In this document: one piece after another, positions 8,590-17,800 of the stretch | Position numbering within the stretch: position 1 is the stretch's first letter | How the letters are laid out: every line of letters starts with the position of its first letter | Assembly: GCA_034436015.1 (NCBI GenBank) | Contig: DAOTWG010000005.1 | Coordinates: forward strand, 1-64,000 | DNA length: 64,000 bases | Reading direction: 5' to 3' | DNA from: DAOTVX01 sp034436015 | GTDB taxonomy: Bacteria > Chloroflexota > Anaerolineae > Anaerolineales > Villigracilaceae | The notes under the pieces: model-generated | The model's database searches: none | Told to the model about the DNA's origin: nothing | Seen by the model: only the letters and a program-made list of their open reading frames with translations | Position numbers and translations under genes: made by a program

Positions 8590-9536
8590 AAACGATCCAC
8601 ATCCTTACCCCTGTATACAACGACTGGCAGGCGTTGACCCGATTGTTGGAGGAAGTACGGACCCTAGCCGTAGAGCAAGGGTTGAGCGTTCACGTCCTGG
8701 TAATCAACGACGGCTCATCCTTGCCCCCCGATTCGCCGTTGACGCCGGGAGATGGACTGGCCACGATTCACGTGCTCCATCTGGCGCGCAACCTGGGCCA
8801 CCAACGCGCCATTGCGATTGGGCTGGCCTTCGCGCACCGGATGGGAGCGCAGACGCCCCTCCTCGTCATGGACTGCGACGGCGAAGACCGGCCGCAAGAC
8901 ATTCCTCGTTTACTGGCAGAGGCGGAGCGCAGGCCCGATGTGATCGTGTTTGCTCGTCGCGCTCGCCGTTCCGAGGGGTGGCTCTTTCGCGTCTTCTACA
9001 CCTTCTTCAAAATCATCTTCCATATTCTGACCGGGCAGAACATCGCCTTCGGCAACTTTTGCCTGATCCCTCCATCCTTGTTGGGCCGGGTCGTTTACCT
9101 ACAGGAAATTTGGAATCATTTTGCCTCCGGCGTGCTACACGCTGGTCTTCCTTGGGTCAGCGTCCCGACGACGCGCGGGCGACGTTACGCCGGCGCCTCG
9201 CACATGAGTCTGACGCCGCTCGTCTTGCACGGGCTAAGCGCCATTTCGGTGTACGTGGAAATCGTGTATGTGCGTCTTATCTTTTTCGCCCTGACACTGC
9301 TCGCTCTAGACTTGCTCGGTTTTCTAGGTTTGCTCTATATCCGTTACCTGACTCCGCTGGCCATCCCCGGCTGGGCCACAACGGTGGCCATCGGTCTGAC
9401 GTTGCTGGCTTCGCAAGCATTTCTCTTCTTGGCTCTGTTGACCTTCCTGCTATTGAGTCATCGCAGCAGCCGCATGTTCATTCCAGCCATTGACTACCAG
9501 ACCTACCTGCTTCGGGTAGAAAAAAAAGAATGCTGA
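8586..9536 (+). CDS. GT2 family polyprenyl-phosphate glycosyltransferase
   Basis: A 316-residue protein. Residues 1-220 are a GT-A domain: TPVYND at the start, VINDGSS, and the DXD-like DCDGEDRPQD near residue 96. Two C-terminal hydrophobic segments (about 233-260 and 272-300) match DPM1/GtrB-like enzymes, which link a sugar to polyprenyl phosphate at the inner membrane face. It overlaps the GT39 gene by four bases and the methyltransferase gene by seven, giving a tight operon. It likely supplies the lipid-linked sugar used by the GT39 enzyme. Confidence 0.9.
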   Translation: MKTIHILTPVYNDWQALTRLLEEVRTLAVEQGLSVHVLVINDGSSLPPDSPLTPGDGLATIHVLHLARNLGHQRAIAIGLAFAHRMGAQTPLLVMDCDGEDRPQDIPRLLAEAERRPDVIVFARRARRSEGWLFRVFYTFFKIIFHILTGQNIAFGNFCLIPPSLLGRVVYLQEIWNHFASGVLHAGLPWVSVPTTRGRRYAGASHMSLTPLVLHGLSAISVYVEIVYVRLIFFALTLLALDLLGFLGLLYIRYLTPLAIPGWATTVAIGLTLLASQAFLFLALLTFLLLSHRSSRMFIPAIDYQTYLLRVEKKEC

Positions 9537-10309
9537 ACGCCTCGTCCTACGTCGGCGCAGAATTGGATATTTTTGCGGAGGCGGTACGCTGGAAGGCCTA
9601 CTTCGGCCGTCTTCTGAAACCGTATCTGGGGCGTCGGGTGTTGGAGGTCGGCGCCGGTCTTGGCGCGACGACAGCCATCCTATGTTCAGGGGAGGAACAG
9701 GAATGGTGGTGTCTCGAACCCGACCCGGCCTTGCTGTCGCACATTGAAACGCGTATCCGGACCGCAAAATTGCCGCCCTGCTGTCGGCCTGCGCTTGGTA
9801 CACTGCACGATTTGCCCACCTCTACCCAGTTCGACACAATTCTCTACATCGACGTCCTGGAGCACATCGCAGATGACCGCGCCGAACTAGAGCGGGCGGC
9901 GATCCATCTTCTCCCCGGCGGGCGCCTTATTGTTCTTGCGCCAGCCTGCCCGGCACTCTACAGCCCCTTCGACCGCGCTATCGGCCATCACCGCCGCTAC
10001 ACGCGCGCCGCCTTGCAAGCATTAACCCCGCCGCAAACGACTCTCATCTGGCTGCGTTACCTCGATTCGTTGGGCTTCTTCCTCTCCTTGGCGAATCGTT
10101 GCCTACTGCGGCAATCCCTACCTACGCGGCGGCAAATCCTGTTCTGGGATCGTTCCCTGACACCACTTACCCGCCTGACCGATCGGTTGTGTGGTTATAC
10201 CTTCGGTCGCTCCGTAGTTGCTGTCTGGCAAACCCGACCGCCCTTGCAAGGTCCGCGCGATGCCATAACGTCGTGTGAGACAAACCCTAGCGAGCTGTCG
10301 CCTCAATGA
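9530..10309 (+). CDS. Class I SAM-dependent methyltransferase
   Basis: A 259-residue protein with motif I VLEVGAGLG (about residues 38-46), an acidic residue ending the second strand (LEPD), and IDVLEHI, the post-I motif of sugar and small-molecule methyltransferases. It overlaps the preceding glycosyltransferase gene by seven bases, so it probably methylates the glycan or lipid-linked sugar made by that operon. The substrate cannot be told from sequence. Confidence 0.88.
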   Translation: MLNASSYVGAELDIFAEAVRWKAYFGRLLKPYLGRRVLEVGAGLGATTAILCSGEEQEWWCLEPDPALLSHIETRIRTAKLPPCCRPALGTLHDLPTSTQFDTILYIDVLEHIADDRAELERAAIHLLPGGRLIVLAPACPALYSPFDRAIGHHRRYTRAALQALTPPQTTLIWLRYLDSLGFFLSLANRCLLRQSLPTRRQILFWDRSLTPLTRLTDRLCGYTFGRSVVAVWQTRPPLQGPRDAITSCETNPSELSPQ

Positions 10310-10683
10310 AACGGCGGCGAACCAGCCCATGCTAAGACGTGCCGGCGGCTTGTTCATGCGGTGGAAAGGCAGGCCCCGCCTGCCGGGGAGTTGCACACGA
10401 CGCCGCTCCGCCGAAGCGCGAGCCGTTGGGTGGCTTAATGGTTCGTCTATAACAATGGGGTAGGATTGAAAGGCGCGGCAAGTCCCCGGTGAATTTCAGG
10501 ATTAGGAAATGATCATTTATCTAAACTCGGGGCCTAAAAAACGGCTGCGTTCTCTTTACTTTGACGACGAAGAAGAAGAAAAGGTTGTACTGGTTTGGCG
10601 CAATCACCAAAACGTTTGGGGACGACGCCCTGCAGAAATGATGATAGAATCTGGTCTGCTATCTCTGATGTCGCCCAAGAAGA
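10310..10683. other. Intergenic stretch with one short hairpin
   Basis: No convincing gene is seen. GGCAGGC/GCCTGCC (10368-10384) forms a perfect 7-bp hairpin with a CCC loop and no T-run; it may end the preceding operon. A TAGAAT box at about 10645 could serve the vanW-like gene. A 69-codon frame here (10509-10718) is rejected. Confidence 0.4.
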
Positions 10684-12561
10684 ATGTCCATCTTCGTTTC
10701 CGTCTCTCCGCGTCGTAAGACACCCGGTGTTTTCGCCTCCCTTTTGCTTGTCCTGAGCAGCGGGATAGGCCTGTTCCTATGCGTCACGGCGGCTTTCGGG
10801 CTGGGCTATCCAACTGCACAGCAGGGACGCATCTTGTCGGGCGTTGCCGTAGCAGGCGTAGACTTAAGCGGACTGACCCCAGACGAAGCGGCGGCGCGGC
10901 TGGAACAGGCTCTCGTTTACCCTGCGCGTGGACGCATCGTCTTCCGCGATGGCGAACGTTTCTGGCAGGCCACGCCGACAGAACTAGGTTTGCGCCTAGA
11001 GGCTCATGCCTCGGCACAACAGGCCTATCGCATTGGGCGCCGAGGCTTGTTGCGCGCCCTCGCTGACCAGATTGGCGCCGCTCGAGGGACTATCCATTTA
11101 CCAGCAGTGGTCACCTTCAATCAGCAACAGGCATACGACTACTTGCAACGTTTGGCAACCCAGGTCAATCAGCCGGTGCGCGAGGCGGAATTGCGCTTGC
11201 ATGGCGTCGAAGTCGTGTACACGCCGGGTCAGGTTGGACGTTCGCTAGACATCGAGGCCACGCTGGCTGCCCTGACGCGCCAGTTGCAGTCCCTTCAGGA
11301 TGGCGAGATTCGGCTTACGATCGTTGAACAACAGCCGCACATCCTAGATGCCGCCGATCAGGTGGAAACCCTGCGCAGGATTCTGCGTGAACCGCTCACG
11401 CTGATTCTTCCCAATCCGCAGGAAGGCGATCCTGGCCCCTGGAGAGTGGACGTGGACGCTCTGGCAAGCATGGTTGTCATTGAACCACAACCATCCCAAT
11501 TCCTGATTTCTCTGGATACCACGGCGCTGCACAGCCTGCTACAGGAGATCAACACGGCTATCCGCAGGGAAGCGCGAAACGCTCGGTTTCTTTTCAATGA
11601 CAACACGCGTCAACTGGAACTTATCCAGCCCGCTGTGACCGGACGCGAACTCAATCTCCCGCTTACGGAGGCTGCCATTCAAACGCGCCTTCTCGCCGGA
11701 GAACACACTTTGCCGCTGGAAATTATCGTGCACCCGCCACAAGTGGGCGACGAGGCAACCGCCGAGTCGCTCGGCATTACCGAACTGGTTAGCGACCCGG
11801 TCTATTCAGTCACCTACTTCCGCGGCTCCTCGGCGGCGCGAGTCCAAAACATCCGCCTGGCGGCGGCACGTTTCCATGGCTTGCTCGTTGCGCCGGGAGA
11901 GACGTTTTCCATGGGCGAGGCGCTGGGCGACATCAGCCTAGAAAATGGCTATCAGGAGGCGATGATTATCTACAACGGCCGCACCATCAAGGGCGTTGGC
12001 GGAGGCGTCTGCCAGGTCAGCACCACCCTTTTCCGTACTGCTTTCTTCGCCGGTTACCCTATCCTACAACGCCATGCACATGCCTACCGTGTCTCCTATT
12101 ATGAACAAACGCAACGCGGAATCGATCCGAACCTGGCCGGTATGGATGCGACTGTTTATTTCCCCCTGGTGGACTTTAAGTTCGTGAATGACACTCCCTA
12201 CTGGCTGCTGATGGAGACGTATGTCAACGAAAGCGCGCAGCGGTTGACTTGGAAGTTCTACTCTACGAAAGACGGACGCAGTGTGACCTGGACGACAAGC
12301 GGGCCACGCAACGTCGTGCCGGCACCTCCACCGCTCTTTCGGCTGAACCCTGAGCTGCCTCCGGATGCCATGAAACAGGTGGACTGGGCTGCCGACGGCG
12401 CCGATGTCTATATCAGGCGCACCGTCTCCCGCAACGGCCAGGTGCTCTTTTCCGATGAGTTCGTCACACACTACCAACCCTGGCAAGCCGTTTGTGAATA
12501 CGGTTCGGCAGTGGACAATCCCCAGGAGAAAGCTAAGGAACTAGGCCTGTGCCAGCGCTAG
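10684..12561 (+). CDS. VanW family protein with peptidoglycan-binding-like domains
   Basis: A 625-residue protein with an N-terminal signal anchor (about 14-38). Two repeats of the PG_binding_4 type follow (about 50-170 and 180-370; the first opens with GVAVAGVDLSGLTPDEAA). Then comes a VanW domain (about 375-500) with the conserved GVGGGVCQVSTTLF and a late RHAHAYRVSYY segment. The tail is a beta-rich domain (RTVSRNGQ). VanW proteins sit at the cell wall of Gram-positives and Chloroflexota; their reaction is unknown. With the LCP protein downstream, a role in wall polymer assembly or anchoring is likely. VanW here does not imply vancomycin resistance, since no other van gene is near. Confidence 0.9.
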   Translation: MSIFVSVSPRRKTPGVFASLLLVLSSGIGLFLCVTAAFGLGYPTAQQGRILSGVAVAGVDLSGLTPDEAAARLEQALVYPARGRIVFRDGERFWQATPTELGLRLEAHASAQQAYRIGRRGLLRALADQIGAARGTIHLPAVVTFNQQQAYDYLQRLATQVNQPVREAELRLHGVEVVYTPGQVGRSLDIEATLAALTRQLQSLQDGEIRLTIVEQQPHILDAADQVETLRRILREPLTLILPNPQEGDPGPWRVDVDALASMVVIEPQPSQFLISLDTTALHSLLQEINTAIRREARNARFLFNDNTRQLELIQPAVTGRELNLPLTEAAIQTRLLAGEHTLPLEIIVHPPQVGDEATAESLGITELVSDPVYSVTYFRGSSAARVQNIRLAAARFHGLLVAPGETFSMGEALGDISLENGYQEAMIIYNGRTIKGVGGGVCQVSTTLFRTAFFAGYPILQRHAHAYRVSYYEQTQRGIDPNLAGMDATVYFPLVDFKFVNDTPYWLLMETYVNESAQRLTWKFYSTKDGRSVTWTTSGPRNVVPAPPPLFRLNPELPPDAMKQVDWAADGADVYIRRTVSRNGQVLFSDEFVTHYQPWQAVCEYGSAVDNPQEKAKELGLCQR

Positions 12562-12786
12562 ACGTGGTAAAATTGTTTTCTGTCGACGGAAAATCAGATC
12601 GGTTGCTTGCCAAAGTCAGCCTTTTGCGCAAGCTTGTTCGGTCAAAAAGGTAAACAAACAACCTTCCTTGCCCATCTTTCCGTAACGTTTCGGTAGCGGC
12701 CAAATGGGAAGGAAACATGCCTGTTTGCAGGCGATCCATCGCCGACTTCCTAGGCCACCACCTATTTTTCTTGAGACGGTCTGCTT

Positions 12787-13008
12787 ATGATAGATGCGGA
12801 GTTGCTCGAAATTTTGCGCTGTCCGGCTTGCGTACGCGAAAGGGAGGGACGCTTGACGCTATACCGAGGGTCCTGGTTGATTTGCCGGGACTGTCGGCGA
12901 AAATACCCGATTGTGGAAGATATTCCCATTATGTTGATTCCCGAAGGGGATAAGTGGCTGGAAGTCGCCGAGGAGGCGCTGCCTGTGCCCCCGCCGGCGC
13001 CCAAGTGA
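12787..13008 (+). CDS. Trm112-like zinc-ribbon protein
   Basis: A 73-residue protein of the Trm112/YcaR family. CPAC (about residues 12-15) and CRDC (about 33-36) are the two halves of a zinc ribbon, and the KYPIVEDIP segment is typical of the family. Eukaryotic Trm112 activates methyltransferases; small bacterial members often sit near envelope or lipid genes. The C-terminus is proline-rich (PVPPPAPK). It lies between the VanW and LCP genes on the same strand. Confidence 0.88.
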   Translation: MIDAELLEILRCPACVREREGRLTLYRGSWLICRDCRRKYPIVEDIPIMLIPEGDKWLEVAEEALPVPPPAPK

Positions 13009-13058
13009 GCGCGGCCTGGGCGCCACGATCTGCGTGACTACGAATCAAAAAAGACATT

Positions 13059-14495
13059 ATGACCGTTCCAAAACTTCGTTTCCTCAAACACCCGTTTGCC
13101 ATGCCCGCCATCGTCACAGGGATTGGGTTGGTGCTGGCCGGTCTCCTTTTTGTTTTGGCGCGCAATTTTGTGCGTTGCTGGCAGTTGACTGCGCTGGAAG
13201 GCATTCCTTTGCCATCCTGTCCGGCCAGGAGCGAGGCTGGCTTGCCGGTCGCTCCCACTTCCCCCGGTGGGGAGAGCCTTCCTGTCGCCTCGCCTACCCC
13301 GACGGTTGGCGCGCCTGTCGTTGAGTTGCCGCCGCCCTGGGACGGTGCCAGCCGCATCAACATCCTGTTCATCGGTCTGGATTACCGCGACTGGGTGGAA
13401 GAGCAAGGCGCTCCCCGTTCGGACACCATGATTCTCTTAACGCTGGATCCGGTCACCAAGACAGCCGGCATGCTCTCCATCCCGCGCGATATGTGGGTAA
13501 ACATTCCGGGTGGCTTTGGCTACGGCAAAATCAACATGGCATACATGTTCGGCGAGGCCTACAAGTATCCCGGAGGCGGCCCGGCGCTCGCGATGCGCAC
13601 GGTGGAGGAGTTCATCGGCGTCCCGGTGCGTTACTACGCCCACATAGACTTCCGAACCTTCGAACGGCTGATTGACGAAATCGGTTGCATTGAGATAGAC
13701 GTCCCGGCAAAGATTACCGTGACCCCCATGTACGGTCACATGACCGATCTGGAGCCTGGTCCGCAAACCATGTGCGGCCCGATTGCGCTGGCGTATGCCC
13801 GCGCTCGCAACACCGAGCACGAAGACATTGACCGCGCGCACCGCCAGCAACAGGTCATCATAGCAATCCGCCAAAAAGTATTGCAGCCGCAAAATCTTAT
13901 CTCGTTGGTCGCCAAAGCACCGGCGCTCTATCAAGAACTCTCTTCCGGCATCCATACCAACCTATCCTTCGATGATGTCATGCGCTTGGCCATGCTGGCC
14001 AAGGACATTCCCCTGGAAAACATCCAGCGAGGCGTGATTGACTATTCGATGGCCGCCCCCGGCGAGGTCAACTACAACGGTCAGGCGTTAGCCATTGTGC
14101 GCCCCATACCGGATAAAATCCGCGTGCTACGCGACGCGATCTTCGGCGGGGGCGCGTCCAGCCCGCTGGCCAGCGGCGACGCCACCCAACTCATGCAACA
14201 GGAAAAGGCGCGGGTGATCTTCTTGAACGGCACCTATACCGCCGGTCTGGCGGGAGCAACACAAGAGTACTTCGCCGCGCAAGGGATGAACGTGGTCAAG
14301 GTAGGCAACGCCAGTCACACCGCGCGCACCATCATCATTGACCACACCGGTAACCCTTACGTGGTCCGCTACCTAATGACCGTCATGAACATCACTTCCA
14401 GCAGCCAGTTTCGCATTGACTTCAACCCGAATGCGGAAGCAGATGTGGAGGTCATCCTGGGCGACGATTGGGCGTTGAAGAACCCCATGCCCTAA
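13059..14495 (+). CDS. LytR-CpsA-Psr (LCP) family protein
   Basis: A 478-residue protein with an N-terminal membrane anchor (about 15-38), a proline/threonine linker and an LCP domain (about 100-290). The domain shows the conserved SDTMILLTLDP, the arginine-bearing SIPRDMWV and the later ARARNTEHEDIDRAHRQQ. LCP enzymes transfer lipid-linked glycopolymers to peptidoglycan or protein outside the cell. Residues about 385-478 form a LytR_C domain (VIFLNGTYTAGLAG). The gene ends 36 bp before a terminator hairpin. The two-domain layout and motifs make the family certain; the polymer attached is unknown. Confidence 0.93.
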   Translation: MTVPKLRFLKHPFAMPAIVTGIGLVLAGLLFVLARNFVRCWQLTALEGIPLPSCPARSEAGLPVAPTSPGGESLPVASPTPTVGAPVVELPPPWDGASRINILFIGLDYRDWVEEQGAPRSDTMILLTLDPVTKTAGMLSIPRDMWVNIPGGFGYGKINMAYMFGEAYKYPGGGPALAMRTVEEFIGVPVRYYAHIDFRTFERLIDEIGCIEIDVPAKITVTPMYGHMTDLEPGPQTMCGPIALAYARARNTEHEDIDRAHRQQQVIIAIRQKVLQPQNLISLVAKAPALYQELSSGIHTNLSFDDVMRLAMLAKDIPLENIQRGVIDYSMAAPGEVNYNGQALAIVRPIPDKIRVLRDAIFGGGASSPLASGDATQLMQQEKARVIFLNGTYTAGLAGATQEYFAAQGMNVVKVGNASHTARTIIIDHTGNPYVVRYLMTVMNITSSSQFRIDFNPNAEADVEVILGDDWALKNPMP

Positions 14496-14531
14496 AACTT
14501 ACCCATTGTGAGAGCCGCTCGAAAGCGGGCG

Positions 14532-14562
14532 CGGAGGCCAGATGACCCCCCTCTGGCCTCCG
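14532..14562 (+). terminator. Intrinsic terminator after the LCP gene
   Basis: A perfect 10-bp stem (CGGAGGCCAG, 14532-14541; CTGGCCTCCG, 14553-14562) with an 11-base loop, followed by TTTCAT. It separates the envelope cluster from tRNA-Val. Confidence 0.7.
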
Positions 14563-14698
14563 TTTCATAACGCATCAAAACCGCAAAAAGGCAAAGCCCG
14601 TTCGAGACTTTGTTGCTCCTATTCCTGCTAAACAGAAGATGGCCTTGCCGGATCACGTTTCTACGCCTTTCAACCTTCCAACTTTCTCCCTTCGACAG

Positions 14699-14704
14699 TA
14701 TAAT
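14699..14704 (+). promoter_or_regulatory. -10 box of tRNA-Val
   Basis: TATAAT lies nine bases before the first base of the tRNA. A weak -35 (TTCCAA at 14676-14681) is 17 bp upstream. Confidence 0.55.
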
Positions 14705-14713
14705 TCACCATGC

Positions 14714-14787
14714 GGGCGGATAGCTCAGTTGGTCAGAGCGTCTCTCTTACACAGAGAAGGTCGCAGGTTCGAGTCCTGTTCCGCCCA
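14714..14787 (+). tRNA. tRNA-Val (anticodon TAC)
   Basis: Acceptor GGGCGGA pairs perfectly with TCCGCCC; the anticodon arm TCTCT-CTTACAC-AGAGA gives TAC; the T-loop is TTCGAGT; the discriminator is A. CCA is not encoded. It has its own -10 box and terminator. Confidence 0.95.
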
Positions 14788-14832
14788 CTCGAAAGGCTTT
14801 TTGCCGGCCGGGCCGGTAAGCCTGCCCGATTC

Positions 14833-14858
14833 GCTGGCGCACGTCCGCCGGCTTTTTT
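14833..14858 (+). terminator. Intrinsic terminator of tRNA-Val
   Basis: Stem GCTGGCG/CGCCGGC (7 bp with one G-T pair) around CACGTC, followed directly by six Ts. It stands between the tRNA and the glyA-gcvT fusion gene. Confidence 0.8.
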
Positions 14859-14886
14859 ATCCCTATGCGATTTTCCCGGAGACTGC

Positions 14887-17800
14887 ATGACCGATTACCT
14901 TTTTCGCGGCTCGCTCGCCGAACTCGATCCGGACGTCTATGAGCTAACCCAGCTCGAGGCCGAGCGGCAGTACCGCAAACTGATTCTCATTCCTTCCGAG
15001 AGTCAGGCGCCGTTTGCTGTGCGCGAAGCGCTGGCCTCCGCGTTCCAGAATATCTACGCCGAGGGGTATCCAGACGAGGACACGCGCCAGATGAGCGAGG
15101 CGGAGATTCTCGATTACCCGCGCCGCTTGGCGCACTACCGCCGTTACTCCGATCCACGCTACTACAAAGGAACCGAATACGCCGATCTCATCGAGGCTCT
15201 GGCGCGTCGCCGTTGCGCCGAAGCCTTTGCCGCCAACGGCATCGCCGCGGAGGCAATCTACGTCAACGTTCAACCGCTTTCTGGAGCGCCGGCCAACAAC
15301 GCCGTCTACACCGCTCTCATCAACCCCGGCGATACCGTGCTGGGCATGAGCCTGTTGCATGGCGGTCATCTGACCCACGGTTCTTCTGCCAACCGCTCCG
15401 GCAAACTTTACCACATCGTTCACTACACCGTTGACCCACAAACAGAACGGATTGATTACGATGCGCTCCTGGCGCTGGCGCGCGAGCACCGCCCAAAATT
15501 GATCATCGCCGGCTACTCCTCCTATCCCTGGATTCCGGATTGGGAGAAGTATCGCCGCATCGCCGACGAGGTGGGCGCTCACCTCCTGGCGGACATCTCG
15601 CATATCGGCGGTTTGGTGGCAGCGGGTGTGGTGCCCTCGCCCGTTGGCTTTGCGCACGTCATCACCTCCACGACACACAAGACCCTCGATGGCCCACGCG
15701 GCGCAATTATCCTGACCACCGACCCGGCGCTGGCAAAGAAGATCGACCGTGCCGTTTTCCCCGGCGAACAGGGCGGGCCGCACGTCCAGGTCTTCGCTGC
15801 GCTGGCGCTGACTTTCAAACTCGCGCGCACGCCGCAATTTGTCGCCTTACAGCGTCAGACTCTTCAGAACGCCGCGGCCATGGCAGCGCGGTTGCAGGAG
15901 CGCGGCCTGCGTCTCCCCTATGGCGGCACAAATAGCCACATGCTCAACGTGGATTGTCGCCCTATCCAGGGGCCAGACGGCGTCTCGCTTTCCGGCGATC
16001 AGGCAGCGCGCATCCTGGACCTCGTTGGCATTGTCGTCAACCGCAACACCATCCCCGGCGATAAATCCGCGCTCGATCCGTCCGGCATTCGCCTGGGGAC
16101 GCCTTGGATTACCCAGCGCGGCTTCGACGAGGAGAAGACCCGTCAACTGGCCGACTGCATCGCCGACGTCCTGCTGGCCTGCGCGCCGCACAACGTCGAT
16201 TCGCCGCGCAAGGGCCGCGTCCGCCGCGCCAAGGTGGACTTCAACGTGCTCGAGGAAACCAAACTGCGCGTGCGCGCGCTGGCCGAATCGGCCGGCGTGG
16301 ACTTTTCGCCGCCCTCGCACGGGTATCCCCATTTTTATTACCTAGACGACAAGATCACGAGCGGTCTCCTCGACCTGCAGGGGCCGCGCGTGCGCCAGAT
16401 GCTGGATTACGCTGTATGCGCCGACCTCTCGACCCTAGCGGAAGGGCAAAGTGCGCCGGTGTGCCTCGCGACCCCGCGTGGCCGTCTCCATGGTCGGTTG
16501 ACCTGTCTGAGCCGCGAGGCCTATCGCCTGACCTTGCCGGCAGAGGGAGCCTCTCTGGCCGCCGCCTGGTTGCGCGACCTTTCGGACGGCTATGTTTCAT
16601 TCAACTTGGATGGCTCGCCCGATTATACGCCGCTGCGGATGCCGGGGCCGGTGGTCGTGTCTGAAACAGAAGGTAGGGGAGAGGCGACGCCGGCCGGCGC
16701 GTGCAACCACGACGCCGTTTGCAAACCCTGGTTCCTGGGCTGTGAGGATTGCGAACAAAGCGCGCCCGTAGGCGCGAAGTCTCTTCCCGATTTCGCTTGG
16801 CAGGAGAAGGAAGCGCCCCTACGCCGCACGCCGTTGTATGAAGTCCACAAGGCGTTGGGGGCAAAGCTCGCCCCCTTCGCCGGCTGGGAGATGCCGCTCT
16901 GGTACACATCGGTCATGGAAGAACATTTGGCCACGCGGCAAGCGGCCGGCCTTTTCGACGTCACGCACATGGGAATCTACGATGTGCGCGGCCGGGACGC
17001 GGCAGCTTTTCTCGACTCGGTTTGCGCAAACGATTGCGGCGGCTTGTTGCCGGGGGAAAGCCTGTATACCCACTTCCTGACCCCCGACGCGGACGTGATT
17101 GACGATCTACTTGTATATCGTCTGGAATGGGAACACTATCTCCTCGTTGTCAACGCCGCCAATGATGATAAAGATTATGCCTGGCTGACTGCTGTGCGCG
17201 ATGGCGCGGTAAAGGTGGACAACGCCCGTCCCTGGGCGCGTGCCTACGGCTATAACGCCGAAATCCGCAATCTGCGCGATCCAAAGGCCGGCGAAGATAT
17301 GCGCCTGGATATCGCGCTACAGGGGCCGAAAAGCCTCGATATTCTGTTGACTCTGGGTACGGATGCGGAAAATGCTCAACGGTTGAAGATGCTGGCGCGC
17401 ACACAACTCTGCCGAGCGCGCATCGGCAAGTTCGACTTGATCGTCTCGCGCACCGGTTACACCGGCGAGAAGATGGCCTTCGAGTTGTTCGTCCACCCAC
17501 AGGAGGCAGCAGCGTTATGGAATGCGATTCTGACGGCGGGCGGACCATTCGGCGTGAAACCGGTGGGCTTGGGCGCGCGCGATTCGCTGCGCACGGAAGC
17601 AGGCTTACCGCTCTACGGCCACGAAATGGGCGCCGGATCCGGCAAACAGGGGCAGCGCGATCTGGGCGTCGGCGAGGCCGGCTTCGGTTCCTACGTAAAA
17701 CTCTATAAGCCCTGGTTCATCGGGCGCGCGGCCTTCGCGGCGCGCGAGAAGGAACGCAAGGGCGTGGTGGCGCGCTTCCGCTTCACCGAAAAGGGCGTGC

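Noticed and set aside
10509..10718. 69-codon frame before the VanW gene
   Set aside because: It overlaps the VanW start by 35 bases in another frame, has only a weak AGGA upstream and shows no family likeness; its composition is like the AT-rich leader.
10684..12561. Vancomycin resistance by VanW
   Set aside because: VanW-domain proteins are common in non-resistant bacteria and no vanH, vanA/B or vanX partner is here. The Ddl-like gene at 38.9 kb is distant and paired with a GNAT enzyme.
14710..14886. Upstream extension of the glyA-gcvT frame through tRNA-Val
   Set aside because: The frame is open by chance across the tRNA and its terminator; the ATG at 14887 has a good ribosome site and starts the SHMT homology.
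14788..14886. Glycine riboswitch before glyA-gcvT
   Set aside because: The 99-bp gap holds the tRNA terminator and a short leader, too short for a glycine aptamer, and no conserved aptamer core was seen.
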